Assembly: GCA_008828725.1 (NCBI GenBank)
Contig: MEHQ01000566.1
Location: forward strand, 71,553-135,552
Length of the DNA: 64,000 bases
Direction of reading: 5' to 3'
Origin: Saccharina japonica
Lineage: Eukaryota > Sar > Phaeophyceae > Laminariales > Laminariaceae
A program made the translations under genes and the position numbers. Positions 29,125 to 40,918 of this stretch are shown here, one piece after another; position 1 is the stretch's first letter; every line of letters begins with the position of its first letter. The notes below the pieces were generated by a model. It did no database searches. It was not told the origin of the DNA and saw only the letters and a program-made list of their open reading frames with translations.

Positions 29125-32100
29125 GTGAGCGAAAGAAAGCAGTGTGAACTACATACTCGTACGTACAGAGCAGTATAGCGCACTTGATTTTGTGTTCTTG
29201 TCGATGACCGTCGTCTACGTACTGCTTTGCGGTAAAACCAAGGGCGCACAAAGAAAAATCCCCGAGACCCACACTCCAATTTTTGTATTTAGGGCCTGGG
29301 GGGGGGGGGGGGGGGGTGGTGACCGTTACACTAAATGCCTATATAACGCGAATCAACACTAATTCCGCATACAAACAAGTGACTTGATATTAGACTGGGA
29401 CTGTGGGGACGAAAACTATTTTACTTGAGCTTGACTGGGCTATGAGAGTCAGCTCTCCATCATTTAAGAAGCGGCAAGTCTTCTTGATCTGATTTTCGAG
29501 TTATGAGTCTCTGTGTATTGCGAACAAAAGCTGCCCTTGCCCTCGATCCAATTGCGGATGCAACCTAAATCGCAAATCTAGGCAGCCATACAAGCCGCAT
29601 ATATAACGTAAGGTGTGATGCAGGGGCTCGAGCTCAGTGCAGGCTACGAGCTTCTTGCTTTGGAAAGCTAGAGGAGCTGCCGCTGCGGTACGTTCGAACC
29701 AAAACGGACCAGGCGAGACTGTTTGCTTGAAGTCGAAAACGGCGCGAGAATGGGCGCGACGGGACAGCAACGCAGCGAAGAGCGCTCCCACTTGTGTTGG
29801 TAAGAGCAACTAAAATGACATACTTTAATCAGTATTTTGTGGCTTGCTTATTGGTAAGGCATAATCAAAGAAGCCATAGATATCGTGCTTATTTGCTTAT
29901 TTTAGCTATATGGAGTTTAACATAGTATACTAAACGCCATACAGAATAAGTGTATGGGTTTTAGAATGCCCTTAGTAAACTCTATACAAACAAAAAGGGT
30001 ATGTGTTTTAGTGTCGACATATTCGTATGGGTTCTAGTATGGCGATACTGAAATTCCTTATAATTATATATATGTAGGTTTTAGTATAAACACACTAAAC
30101 GCCATACAAACGAAATAAGCAACTAAAAGTTGCTTAAACAAGCGTTTATTTTACCAAATAATAAGCAATAATCGAAGCAACCCCTTTATTTAGTTGCTTA
30201 CCAACACTACTCCCACCTTTCGAACAACCGGGCGGACACACGCACACAGACACCTCCGTCTCGGTTGTGCCCGCCCCCGAAACATCCCGATTCAAGAGGG
30301 GAGGATCCCGGCGCAAGAGTTGTTGGCGGCATAGTGAAATGTGGTATTATACATATTCAGGCTGCAACGGCATATATATATGACCCAACGATTTATCCAT
30401 GAAACACACACAAACAACACGCGTACGGCCCAGGCGTATGGTTTCGAGAACGCGTCTTGTTAATCAACTGACCTCAATACGGCTTCGAAATGAGTGTTTA
30501 GTACCCATTTCGACGTCAATATGGCTTCGAAACGAGTGTATAATTGAGCTTTTTTTTTGCAGTTAGGGCCGGCTGAGGGGGGGGGGGGGGGGGGGGAGTG
30601 TGGGTCTCGGGGATTTTTTTTTGTGCGCCCTTGGTAAAACTGGTACGTATATGTTTTGATTTGTATCGTCATATCGTACGTACTCGCGACAGACTTGGAT
30701 TTTAGATTTATTTTGTGAAATTTCGTTAAAAACAAACACGAATTTGGATGAAAGAAGAACGATACCCGCAGCAACAAAGATCTACCAGGTATTTGATACC
30801 TGGTACCACAGGTGACATACTCGCGGATCTATTTTTAATACTATAACGGTTTTGGGGTCCACCGTCCATTGTGTGCTCATCATGTTCTCATGTATTTTAT
30901 ACGATACCTTGCTGTCACAGGTATATCACTCGCGCGTACGCTGCTCACCAGAATGGCTGGGAGGCTATGATCGTATGGGTAGCGGCAGTCCTCCTGGCAG
31001 CCGTGATGCAAGTAGACGAAGACAAAATGAGCGCTGTCGCAGCGGTTTGGCTCATCTCCAGGTTCATGTGAGAGGATGTTTTATTTCCCATTATTTGTTT
31101 TCATTTTTTTTCCATCCCCATTTATTTATTATCTTCCCCCTTTTTTTCTCTCTCCTTTCTATATATATACGAAGTCGTAACTCAGATCCGGGGTCACAAA
31201 GTAGAGGCTCTTCTCCCTCTACTCCCCACTACGGTTCGTACCTTTTTTTGCCTTTTTTATCGCGAGAAGACTTCGGCCCCTTCTTCCCCCGTCGACTCGC
31301 ATCGCTACGTAGACTATTAATAGGCTGTTGTTGACGATGATGTCTTGCCACAGCAACAGTAAAAGTAGGTTGGCGATCTCACATTGATAGTAATGCTTGG
31401 ATGCCTTCAGTACCACACCTCGACCAGACCATCGATTCCCCACTTCCATTATCTGTAGTAGACCTCTCAAGGCAGATATTTTACCGATCTTGTATATAGG
31501 TATGATCTGTATTATCTAGCTCGTGTCGCCGGGTGGGAACCGTAGAATCTGCATGATCTAGCACATGTTTCCTGGGCTGGAACTACCTGTACTATGCAAA
31601 TCTTGTACGTACAACATATCATAACGGCTAGTGAGGAACTAGATTATCTACTACAGCAGATAATATACATCACACGATAGATCATACGATAGATCATGCT
31701 ATGTTTGAGGTATATTTCAATACCACAATCTAACCCGCAATTACGAAAGACAAAAAGAGGAGCAGTAGCAGTCCAAAAGAAAGATATCACGTTCGTTCGT
31801 ATTAAAACAGCTCCAAAAATACATCGAAATCTCCGAAGGGTTTCGTGAAAAAGGTGTTATGCCTGCTGCGCCATCTGGGTGAAAAAAAGATCCATTACCT
31901 AGCCCGCGGGCAAAGCCTTGCAAAAATCAACAGTATCCCCTCTCTCTGAACGGCGGGATAATTGGGGAGTATCGGTACCGTGTATACATACGGCCGTACC
32001 TGGACCTCTCTAACCGCTTCGTTTTACTATCTGGAGAACCAGGGAGACATGAAAAATAAAGGCAGTAGGTAACACCTTCACGACGGTTCCTCTGGGCTTT

Positions 32101-32730
32101 GAACCAAACGTAACGACAGCAGTTTTGAGTTTTTAACACGGTCACAACAACAATAACAACAACTACATCAACAACACCTAATGTATATATTTATATTACG
32201 GTAGTAACCAACCTTTTGCGCGCCCCTCGTGACTGCCTGCCTGCTCACTTTTTGGCTTGCCCTCCCTCTCTATCGCTCACGCCCTCAAGTTACAACGTGA
32301 TGTACATCGGGGTCCAAGACAACAAGCTGGCCGCCCTACGCACTCCCATATTCGCGGTGAGTACGATATACATTCGGCCATGCAAACATGCAAACGGGGC
32401 TGATGATGAACTACTACTACTACTACTGTACGTACGTAGGCAGGGTCCGTCGGCCCCAGCATTCTCGTTTATTTATGAAACGTACATAAAGAATCGTACC
32501 TGTACATATTATAAGGGGGGGGTAGGGGTGTCGGTGAAATAAATCAATTTATGTAACTCCTTTATTACCTCGGATCCTTATCCTTCCCATCCAACAATGT
32601 GTATACGGCAAGCATGAGCTTCAACATTGATCACTCATAAGCACTTCGAACTAGAAGAAAACCGCAGAAAACAAAAAGAGCTACTGGTACGTAGCTCTCT
32701 GCACAAAATGTACTACTACGACTACTACTG

Positions 32731-32826
<96 letters not shown>

Positions 32827-34499
32827 ACTACTACTACTACTACTACTACTACTACCACTACTACCACTACTACTACTACTACTACTCACTCCTGCGCATA
32901 CATAATCCGGCTTGAGCGTTGTCTACTCTCTACGCTGTCTGTACTCCTTCCTCCTCACCACGTGGTGTTAACTCCTTCAATCAGCTGTTATTACGGGGGG
33001 GCTACTGTATGTACCTATAGTAATCCGGATCAAATAGGGTGTGCAAACATAAGGAGGCATTTGGTTTTCGGATCTGATGTGGGTTAGTATTACTCCCTAG
33101 ACGATATTCTCCAAAACAAAACAAAGAGGGAGGCAGGCGCAACGACAGCAGCAGTAGTAGTAGTAGTAGTAGTAGTAGTGGGTGTCCGGCGGAACAAACA
33201 TCTTGACGAGATATCTTTCCATAGACCACACAAGACGCAAGCATCGCTCGCGGCGTTGGCGCTTTCCTCCCGTACCTTTGGGGGTCGAGAAAATAATACT
33301 ATACACAATAGATGTTCGATTATAAGTGCCGTTTGGGTGTTACTATGATATCAAAGCGGTCCTTTTATTTCCCCACCACCCTGTTCGGTTTTATAAGTAC
33401 CGTTTTGAGTATAGTATTACGTTATCAAAACGGCCCTTAAATGTCAGTATACGGAGTGATGTATGCTGATATCCCCCGACTGGCCGAGGCGGGGGAAAAA
33501 AAAGAGGTACTATGCATAGCAATAATAAGGAACAGGCGCTCCGTCTCCTGTGAACGCTGAGGCGCAGAATTGCGTTGAGATGTTATATGTACATTGCTCT
33601 GGTATGGCAATCGAATGGGTATCAATCGCGTTGCTTGTGTCCAGGCTTATTTTCGTTTGTACGGACTCTGAGAGTCGAGCGAACGAAGGGGGTATCAAGG
33701 GGGGGTGTGATGTTCATGCCTTCATTTTTTCATCAACACATACCACTATGTCCCGAAATATAAGCACCTTTCGCACATTAATATTAAATAAAAAAATGCT
33801 TATACTCGTAGACCGGGACAGAATGGTAGTAATTAGGGTCACAACATTCTTTTTCTGGAAGATGAGATTTCCGTGTGAAGCCTCGAAAATTCACGTAGTC
33901 TTGTTCGAAACATTTAGAGGTCGTTTGAGAATTCACTCCAAAGCACCAGCGAGCTCTATATTTCCGAACAGAGTGGTATTCAACGACCAGCCTTTTCGTT
34001 GTTTTTGTACTGTAGTAGTAGTCCTTCCCACTGGCCACGGACCTCTCACCGAGTTGGGCCAACAAAGCCTCAAGAGCTGCAAACAATCGGACAGGTCACG
34101 ATGCACAATAGATCATCTACGATCATGATCTGCCAATACGATAGGTCGTGCAGGATCTGTTTCTTTTTTCTTTCTTTTTTTATCCTCCGGCGGATGGGTA
34201 AAAATAAAGCTTACGCCCTCCACACTTCCACGTCTCACTGCGTGTCGTGTGTCAATTCACTCCATGCCCCCTCGGAAGTATCAGCTGTTTCGTATATGGT
34301 ACAGGCCCAACTCAGCAAACATGTCCCATCTAGCCATATAGTAGATCCTGCAGATTGTACGTCTCACACCCGGCAAAGCATGAGCTACTAGACCGTACAG
34401 ATCAGGCATATATCTGCCCTGGAAGGTCTACTGCTTATAGATCATGAACTGTGGGAATAAGCGATGATCTATCCGGTGTGTGTAAGGTCGTGATGTCAC

Positions 34500-34537
<38 letters not shown>

Positions 34538-34829
34538 CAGTAGTAGTAGGGTTTCAGCCTTGTTTAGAGGAGGCGTTTTTCTTGGCGTTTCTTCTTGGCG
34601 GGTATAAACATATATGTGAGTCAAATTCCAAGAAATTTCTCCCTACATAAAGACGGGGAGTGCAGCCCTTAAGTCCTCAAGGGTATACTCTTGGCGGGCC
34701 CACCATACCGCTTGTTGGCCATTCTAGGATGGCTGCGCTTGTTGAGGTGCGCGATCTTTCTTTGTTAAACATCATCGCTCGAAAAAAAACACGTGATAAC
34801 TTTTCGGTGCTTTTCTCAATCTGATGCCA

Positions 34830-34861
<32 letters not shown>

Positions 34862-34946
34862 TGCGTTTTTCCTTTCTTATTCCCTACCCCAGGTGGGCTT
34901 CGTGTGCTCCTTCGTACTCATGTGGTCGGCCGCCCAAAACTCTTGA
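28958..34946 (+). CDS. MAPEG-family membrane protein, four-exon gene
   Basis: Member of the MAPEG family (membrane-associated proteins in eicosanoid and glutathione metabolism, which includes microsomal glutathione transferases). The join is 28958..29124, 30921..31067, 32290..32356, 34893..34946 and encodes 144 aa, the usual MAPEG size. Phases 2, 2 and 0 all match. Four membrane segments are visible: FWILSIPLGFINVMW; EAMIVWVAAVLLAAVM; SAVAAVWLISRFIYNVMYIG; and IFAVGFVCSFVLMW. The RAYAAHQNGWEA stretch after helix 1 fits the family's R...HxNxxE signature, and RFIYNVMYIG...LAALRTPIF fits the helix 3/4 signature. Substrate cannot be inferred. The gene spans 6 kb, so introns make up over 90 percent of it. 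All donors are GTGAG. A TATA-like box lies upstream. Confidence 0.85.
30921..31067 (+). CDS. MAPEG gene exon 2
   Basis: Acceptor TGTCACAG|G completes a Gly codon and continues YITRAYAAHQNGWEAMIVW, the MAPEG signature and second membrane helix, and then VDEDKMSAVAAVWLISRF. The donor is TTCAT|GTGAGA (phase 2). Confidence 0.85.
31083..31312 (-). mobile_element. SINE family 1, copy c (body only)
   Basis: Contains GTAACTCAGATCCGGGGTCA and TATCGCGAGAAGACTTCGGC with a T-rich 5' side on the plus strand, matching copies at 18785 and 59866. It lies within MAPEG intron 2. Confidence 0.65.
31480..31720. repeat. GATC-rich composite element copy
   Basis: Has GTGTCGCCGGGTGGGAACCG, ATCTGCATGATCTAGCACAT, GTTTCCTGGGCTGGA, then GATAGATCATACGATAGATC. 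Same layout as at 25480-25555. Confidence 0.55.
31928..32112 (-). mobile_element. tRNA-derived SINE family 2, copy b
   Basis: Shares CTCTCTGAACGGCGGGATAA, GGTACCGTGTATACATACGG and GAGAACCAGGGAGACATG with copy a. The head is diverged. It sits in MAPEG intron 2, upstream of exon 3. Confidence 0.6.
32290..32356 (+). CDS. MAPEG gene exon 3
   Basis: A long pyrimidine tract precedes acceptor CCTCAAG|T. The junction codon is Ile, giving RFI-YNVMYIGVQDNKLAALRTPIFA. The donor is TTCGCG|GTGAGT (phase 0). Confidence 0.85.
32708..32890. repeat. CTA/TAG microsatellite
   Basis: About 60 copies of CTA with a few interruptions, in MAPEG intron 3. Smaller relatives lie at 33150-33178 and 34498-34550. The poly-Tyr and poly-Ser frames are artefacts. 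Confidence 0.95.
34829..34857 (+). repeat. Poly-C tract upstream of MAPEG exon 4
   Basis: An uninterrupted C run of nearly 30 bases ends about 36 bp before the exon 4 acceptor. It is one of the long G/C homopolymers typical of this window. Confidence 0.85.
34893..34946 (+). CDS. MAPEG gene exon 4 (terminal)
   Basis: Acceptor CTACCCCAG|GTG (phase 0) opens VGFVCSFVLMWSAAQNS followed by TGA. This is the short last membrane helix expected at the end of a MAPEG protein. Confidence 0.8.
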   Translation: MGFVCSFVLMWSAAQNS

Positions 34947-34949
34947 AGG

Positions 34950-37070
34950 GAGGGAGGGAGGGCGTTCATGAGGGCTGGAAGGCATCGTCTGCGTAATGAC
35001 AGGAGACTGTTGTTGTTGTTGTGCCCTGTATAAAGTACAGACGGAGGAGGAACTGGGCGACTTTGCGAGCCTTTTCTTGTGTTGTAGTAGTTGCCGTACA
35101 GCACTATATATATGCCGGCCCTCCAGAATTAAGAAACCGAGATATACTGAAGCAGGCTCGTAGATCTCAGAAACCGAGATATAATAATGGAGCAGGCTCG
35201 TAGATCTCTTATTCAAGGGAAAAAGGCGTTTTCACACTAACTTCATTGAATTCGCTTCCGTTTTTTTTCAATTCCCCGGAAATCAGACTGAGTTTCTTAT
35301 GGGGATCTTTCTTATTTTCCATACGTATGAGGGGGGTGCTATGGAATAGTGTCGTAGTGATGGAGTCGGCCGTCCGGGAAAAAAATGTAACCTTTCTTGG
35401 TGATCCAGTCGTTTTTTTACCTACTATGTCATGGAAGAGGTGACAAAATGACGTGAGCATACTCACTCGTAGATTGTTTCACACGTCCGAAACACAGATT
35501 GAAACCGTTTTTTCATTGATCTCGGAAGATAGATACAGTAGATACAGATCCCTGATTTCTATCTCTTCCATAGGTCATGTTTTTCGCCGGGTGAGGTGAG
35601 ATCTATCTGATCTATCTGATCTATCTGTATGGCAGGGGCTCTTGCGCACACGTTTTCGGTGCGTGGGGTCTGTGTGGATTCGGCTAGGGTCTTGCGCAAC
35701 ACATCCCAACGGCAAAGATTATGGGGTCTACAATCTAGATAGATCTAGATAGATCTAGATAGATCTAGATAGATCTAGACAGATCTAGACATGTCTACCT
35801 AGATATATCTAGATGATCTAGGTGGTCTAAATCGTGATCTGCCGGGTGTGTGGACGGTTTTCCTGGACGTACATACGTGGTGGTAGAAGTAGTAGTAGTA
35901 GCAGTACGTAGTAGTAGAGTAGTAGCTATATGCTCCTTCTTGAGAAGAGCATGGCGAGCGTCTTGGCTTTCGCGTCGAAAAAATGGCGAAAATCTGGCAG
36001 TTTCGTGAAAAAAACATTGGCTTAAGACCCGGGGGGTCTCTCTTGACGGTATTTTCTTTTGAGTTTGCCCGTACCTGGCACGCTTTTGCTTCGTTTTTCG
36101 GCTGTACGTACGATAATCCCCATGGTCATTTTCCTGGTATTTAAGCAGGTGACACGGGATGGTATACGAACATCTTTAGCACCGTTTCCTCACGTACTGG
36201 TACTGCGGTTAACGGCGTTTTTTTGTGCTTACTTTTCTTCCAACGGGACGGTATTTTTGCAGTCAGATTTTTTAGTGACTGTATACGCACTAACATTGAG
36301 GGAAATAATGAACAAATGTGAGAACGTGATGCTCATCTTCCGTCATAATGTACTTTACGTTTTGATCGTGTGAGCCTATTAATAGAAGGAGGAGGAGAGG
36401 CAGGCATTCGGGTAGTCCACGCTTTTTTGCTGTACACGAAATCGCGTACGGCTATTATGATGCCGCTCCTTGTCCATCTACGAATGAAGACATCATATAT
36501 ACCAACATGGATATACTTCCAGGGAGTTTTCCGTTCGGACGAACATTGGTTTTGCATAATATTGGTTGGCGTGTTGCACAAGAGGTAGGGGTACTATCAT
36601 CAGTAGTGGTAGTGTCGATCTAAAGAACGCTTGCCTCGTTTTTGCAGCTTTACTATTCCCCGTATTCACATGTTAAGTTGTCTGTCGTGCTCTGCTAACT
36701 GCCGGCACGTCTGGTGCAGTCCCAGTAGCCTCGTTTATATCAGACACGGAAAAGTTTCGCTGACCAGTGCTCGTTTTCGAGTATGTAGAGTGGAGGGCCG
36801 GGGATATAATCCCCGTGTGGACTCTTGGGAGTCGGGACTATAGTACCCGCTTGGGCCCTTGATCTGAATGCCAAACGCATCCTCTATTCTCGGACAGAGT
36901 GTTAGTCGCCTCGCTGTTTTCAGCATCATTTAAGTTGCCTTTATTTCCGAAAAAAAAACAGAAAAAAATGCGAATGATTTGTTTTGGTGAATACATAATC
37001 TAAGATGTTTGTACGTCGTCGTAATCACAGAGAGGGCTATATATATCGTGGCAACACTGAGCTTATCACA
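34950..37070. other. Intergenic stretch after the MAPEG gene
   Basis: No convincing exon. Contents are a GATC-rich array at 35520-35840 (GATCTAGATAGATCTAGATA), short GTA repeats near 35880-35930 and AT-rich sequence. The open frames at 36059-36590 lack matching splice sites or family resemblance. Confidence 0.5.
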
Positions 37071-37074
37071 TCAA

Positions 37075-37347
37075 GACGCGTGCTACGATAGAGGTGTACC
37101 AAGGTATACCTTTTTTTGGCTGAAACCATTTCTGAATGACGGCACTCCTTATCCCCAAACCGTCGGAATCTCATTCTGGTGTCGGTAGTGTTTTTTATTC
37201 GGTACATAATAGGCAATCGGTTTATTAATCGGGTAGCCCTTTTGCTTCTCTCCAAAATCAGTTTTGGGGGGTGAGGTGTTAAAGAGCGCTCCTCAAGTGA
37301 CCACCCTTCTAAGGCTAAAATGGTGCACCTCTACCGTACCATGCGTC
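37075..37347. mobile_element. Palindromic MITE (GCTACGATAGAGGTG family), copy A
   Basis: Left end GACGCGTGCTACGATAGAGG and right end CCTCTACCGTACCATGCGTC are inverted. The interior holds GGTATACCTTTTTTTGGCTG. Related copies are at 38085-38470 and 14575-14840. Confidence 0.65.
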
Positions 37348-37609
37348 TCAAGGCCAAATTTCTAAGCAGCTTATAAAATGGACTATGGAACAAGCGCGCC
37401 CAATGAGCGTGCGTGTCTGGCGTATCGCGCAGCTTGCAAAGTTGAGGTTTTAACTGTTCAATTCGGTCGTACTCACAGCTGACGTAAATTCACATTTATA
37501 TATAATAAAAAAAAACACCCCAATACACACACACTTATTAATGAAATGCGAATATTGTTGAAGATGACGCTTTTTCGGGGCAAAGCCGCTCTATCATACG
37601 TACGTATAC

Positions 37610-38005
37610 CAGGGCATTAATTAGTGGTTCGGGGTCTGGGCGACTCAAGGAGTGTTGCGCGCCGCAGGCGCGCAAGCCCCGACCACCCCCTCGCCCCCCC
37701 CCCGCCCGCCGCCGCCGCCGCGGGAGGCGAAAAAATTGCGATCTATGGGCGAATGTACGCCTAAAAAGCCTAAAAGATGTCCAATTACGACTAATTATCA
37801 AGAAAAAAAGACCCCAAAAAAAAATTCTCGGCTCCGGCGAGAAAAAAATGCGCAACAATTTTTTTCGCCTGCGGCGACAATGTTGCGCGCCCAAAAACGC
37901 GTGTTGCGCTGCGCGCAACTAGCCTCGCGGCGACTGTTGCGCAAAACCGTTATTTTGGCCAAATGTTGCGCCAGCGCAACAGCGCAACACCTAATTAATG
38001 CCCTG
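37610..38005. mobile_element. hAT-type MITE, copy 2
   Basis: Near-identical to the copy at 25556-26005, with deletions. Termini CAGGGCATTAATTAG and CTAATTAATGCCCTG are flanked by an exact 8-bp direct repeat ACGTATAC (37602-37609 and 38006-38013). No coding capacity for a transposase. Confidence 0.85.
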
Positions 38006-38084
38006 ACGTATACTACGCCAATCAGTCTGTTTGGTGTTTTCCACAATATATGATACATACTATAGGACGCAGGCGACGGTATCG

Positions 38085-38470
38085 AGAGGTGCACCATGTT
38101 TTTTTTGGGGTGGTCATTTGAGGAGCTCTTATCTATACACCTCACCTAAAAACTGATTTTGGGGAGAAATAAAAGTGCTCCCACCCGACGAGCAAAATCC
38201 CATATGGCCTTAAGCATACAACGAAGATGCGTGCTACGATAGAGATGGCACTTTTCGTCCGAAATGGTTTCCGAATGATCGAGCTTCTTAACCCAGCGAA
38301 CTGTCATCATTTTGTTGCAATCTTGTTCCTTGTTTGCTCTGGCCATGGGATTTTGTCACTCGGATAGCACTTCTACTTTCCTCCAAAAATCAGTTTAGGA
38401 TGCGGCATATAGCTGTCCAAGTAAGGAGCTCCAGAAAAAAACATGGCGCACCTCTATCGTAGCAGGCGTC
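38085..38470. mobile_element. Palindromic MITE, copy B with extra inverted half
   Basis: 38226-38470 has GATGCGTGCTACGATAGAGA and CACCTCTATCGTAGCAGGCG at its ends. The preceding 38085-38220 is a further inverted half of the same family (GAGAGGTGCACCATG, CTAAAAACTGATTTTGGGGA). Confidence 0.55.
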
Positions 38471-39048
38471 CGAAATATGTTGCAACACGAAAATGAAAGT
38501 CTGACTGTTTTGGATCAAGGAGGCACTGCGACACGGTCAGTTTTGACTACAGTCTAGTCTACAGCAGTAGTCTCAGAAGTGGCATACTTACTGTAAGTAG
38601 ATCTACGAGCGGTCCATCTCTGTAAACGAAACGGATTAGGGGGATTCTCAAATGTCGTGTTTTTATGCTTTTGGGTCTTTGGGGCACCAACCAGTTGAAT
38701 CCCTGTACTAGCTGTTGTACACTAAAAATAGTCTGTACTGCTGTTGTTGTATGCAGTGCTGTCGAGGAGAAGAGTCAGCTTTTTCATTTTTCGTACTGAA
38801 ACGAGTACAGTATATATTTCGTATATACATGTTTGGTAGCCCTCTGAAAAAAAAAACAATGAACCAACACAAAACAAATAGCTGGCAAGACGTAGCAGGC
38901 GGTGGGCACCGAGCCCTCCAGCATTGTTTTTCTACCCGCATGCCCCAGTCGACCTAATGGTGACGAATATAAGATTAAAATTGTAATATGACATGAAACT
39001 TGAAACCTTCCACCATGACAAATAACCCCCTCTTTGGGGGGGGGGGGG

Positions 39049-39153
39049 NNNNNNNNNNNNNNNNNNNNNNNNNNNNNNNNNNNNNNNNNNNNNNNNNNNN
39101 NNNNNNNNNNNNNNNNNNNNNNNNNNNNNNNNNNNNNNNNNNNNNNNNNNNNN
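39049..39153. other. Assembly gap (105 N)
   Basis: Unknown bases begin directly after a 13-base G run, so the gap probably marks a failed G-homopolymer or G-rich minisatellite. Confidence 0.95.
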
Positions 39154-39622
39154 CCCCTATTACCTGCACGCCCGTGGACCATTGTGGTGGCGCCACGCTG
39201 AACCCCATTATGCCCTCCTTATACACAAGCCAATCGCGCCGTCTGATTTGGATCTGGCCGTACGCCCTGAATCGTTCGTCGATCATTATTTTTTGTTCGT
39301 CATTCATTCAACATTTCCGTCATTTATTTTCTTCCCCCCCTTCTTGAAATCCTCCAAGAGAGGCAAACACGTGGAAGCAGTCGGGGCAGCCCGATCCGAC
39401 GCACAACAAAAGACGAACACAGGACGTATATTCATACGTTACAACAAACATCCCACGCATGTATATACGTATGCAGGGCCCGAAAAAAAAAAACTCACCG
39501 AAAGCATAAAAGAAAAACATACGACCAGCAACAACATTAACCACGGTAAGCATAGCGGTGTAGAACGTTTTTCGGACCGTCACGCAAGACCGAAAAAACA
39601 AAGTTTCCCTTCATCATCCGCC

Positions 39623-39815
39623 CTACCCGCCCTCCGCCCCTCGCCCCGACCCTCCCTCCTCTTCTTCTAACCTCCCCGCCCTGCCCCCGCCCCCACCCCC
39701 GCCTCCTCCTCGACCGCCCTCAGACATGCGCTTGCGGACCCCGGGAGGGGCCGAATTTCGACTGATGTGCAGCACGCCCGACTTCATCATTCCCATGGAA
39801 GGAGCCGGCCCGAAG
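39623..39815 (-). CDS. DUF4602-like gene exon 4 (terminal)
   Basis: Acceptor TCGGCACAG|C completes a Ser codon and continues FGPAPSMGMMKSGVLHISR, then APPGVRKRMSEGGRGGGG, a Glu/Gly tail and a TAG stop at 39625-39623. The first 20 residues resemble the C-terminal signature of the family. The G-rich tail is low complexity and less certain. Confidence 0.65.
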
Positions 39816-40870
39816 CTGTGCCGAGGGAGTATACCGTGTGAGACGAAAAGGAGAGGGAGGTGGGTTACTAGGGTTTCGTAGAGTAAAAGGCGGGAGTTAA
39901 GAGGGTGGGGGTGGTGGCGGACGTGGACGTCCGAAAAGGGTACGTAGGGGTTGTGAGTTTGTTGACTATAGTAAGTCGCGGACTATTAATAGTACAGTAA
40001 CACGACAGTTAGTTTGCGTGAGGCAAGCTGCGGGATGTATAGGTATTACGAGGGGATACCGTGGACAATCAATCGGTTTGTTGCAGGTAAGCACTACTAC
40101 TGATGAGGACGACGTCATTGGAGATTGAAGATTAAAAAGACAAGACAGAAGAACAGCGGAAAACATGCGAGCACAATAACCTCTGCTCATGGCTTGCAGT
40201 ATCGGTGGTAATTTTCGGGTCGCCCACCTAGAGCTGGTTCGATCGTTGAGGCCGCGCGAGCCACTGCCGCCACCACCACCACCACCACCACCACCACCAC
40301 CACTCCCACCACCACCACGGCCGCGAGACGTTTGAGCTGATTTCCTTCTCCCCGACCCGGTGTTTCCGGTGACCAAGCCTGCTGCGGCTTCCATAATTTC
40401 GCGCGTCTCTTGGCGCTGCTTGCCCTTCTTTCGGATCCCCTGGAGCATCACGTACGGCATCCTTGCCTCTTTGGGGGCCTGGCGAAAGGTGAGATGAGGG
40501 TGGGGTGGGGTGGGGTGAGGATGGGATGGGATGGGGTGGCGATGGGTGGTGGGGTGGAGATGGGGTGGGGTGGGGTGGGGTGGGGTGTCACGGGTCAAGA
40601 GTAAAACTCAAGCAAGCTTGAGGCTTTGCTTCCGCAAGCAGCAGGGCGCGTTATGAAAAAAAAAAAACTGGCGGTGGCGTTGGCAATAGAAACCAGTCGA
40701 GCATCGCAACACGTTGATGTATACTACGCGCTCGGCCCCTCAAGTGCAAAACGTACATACCAGGTATACATATATACATATATATACCTACAGTAGTACT
40801 TTTATAGAACAGCATATTTAGAGTGTCTCTGTCTCGCACCACGACCGGTTCACCCTGAAAAATGTTGAAG

Positions 40871-40918
<48 letters not shown>

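Noticed and set aside
32627..32867. Poly-Tyr and poly-Ser frames
   Set aside because: Translations of a CTA microsatellite inside a MAPEG intron.
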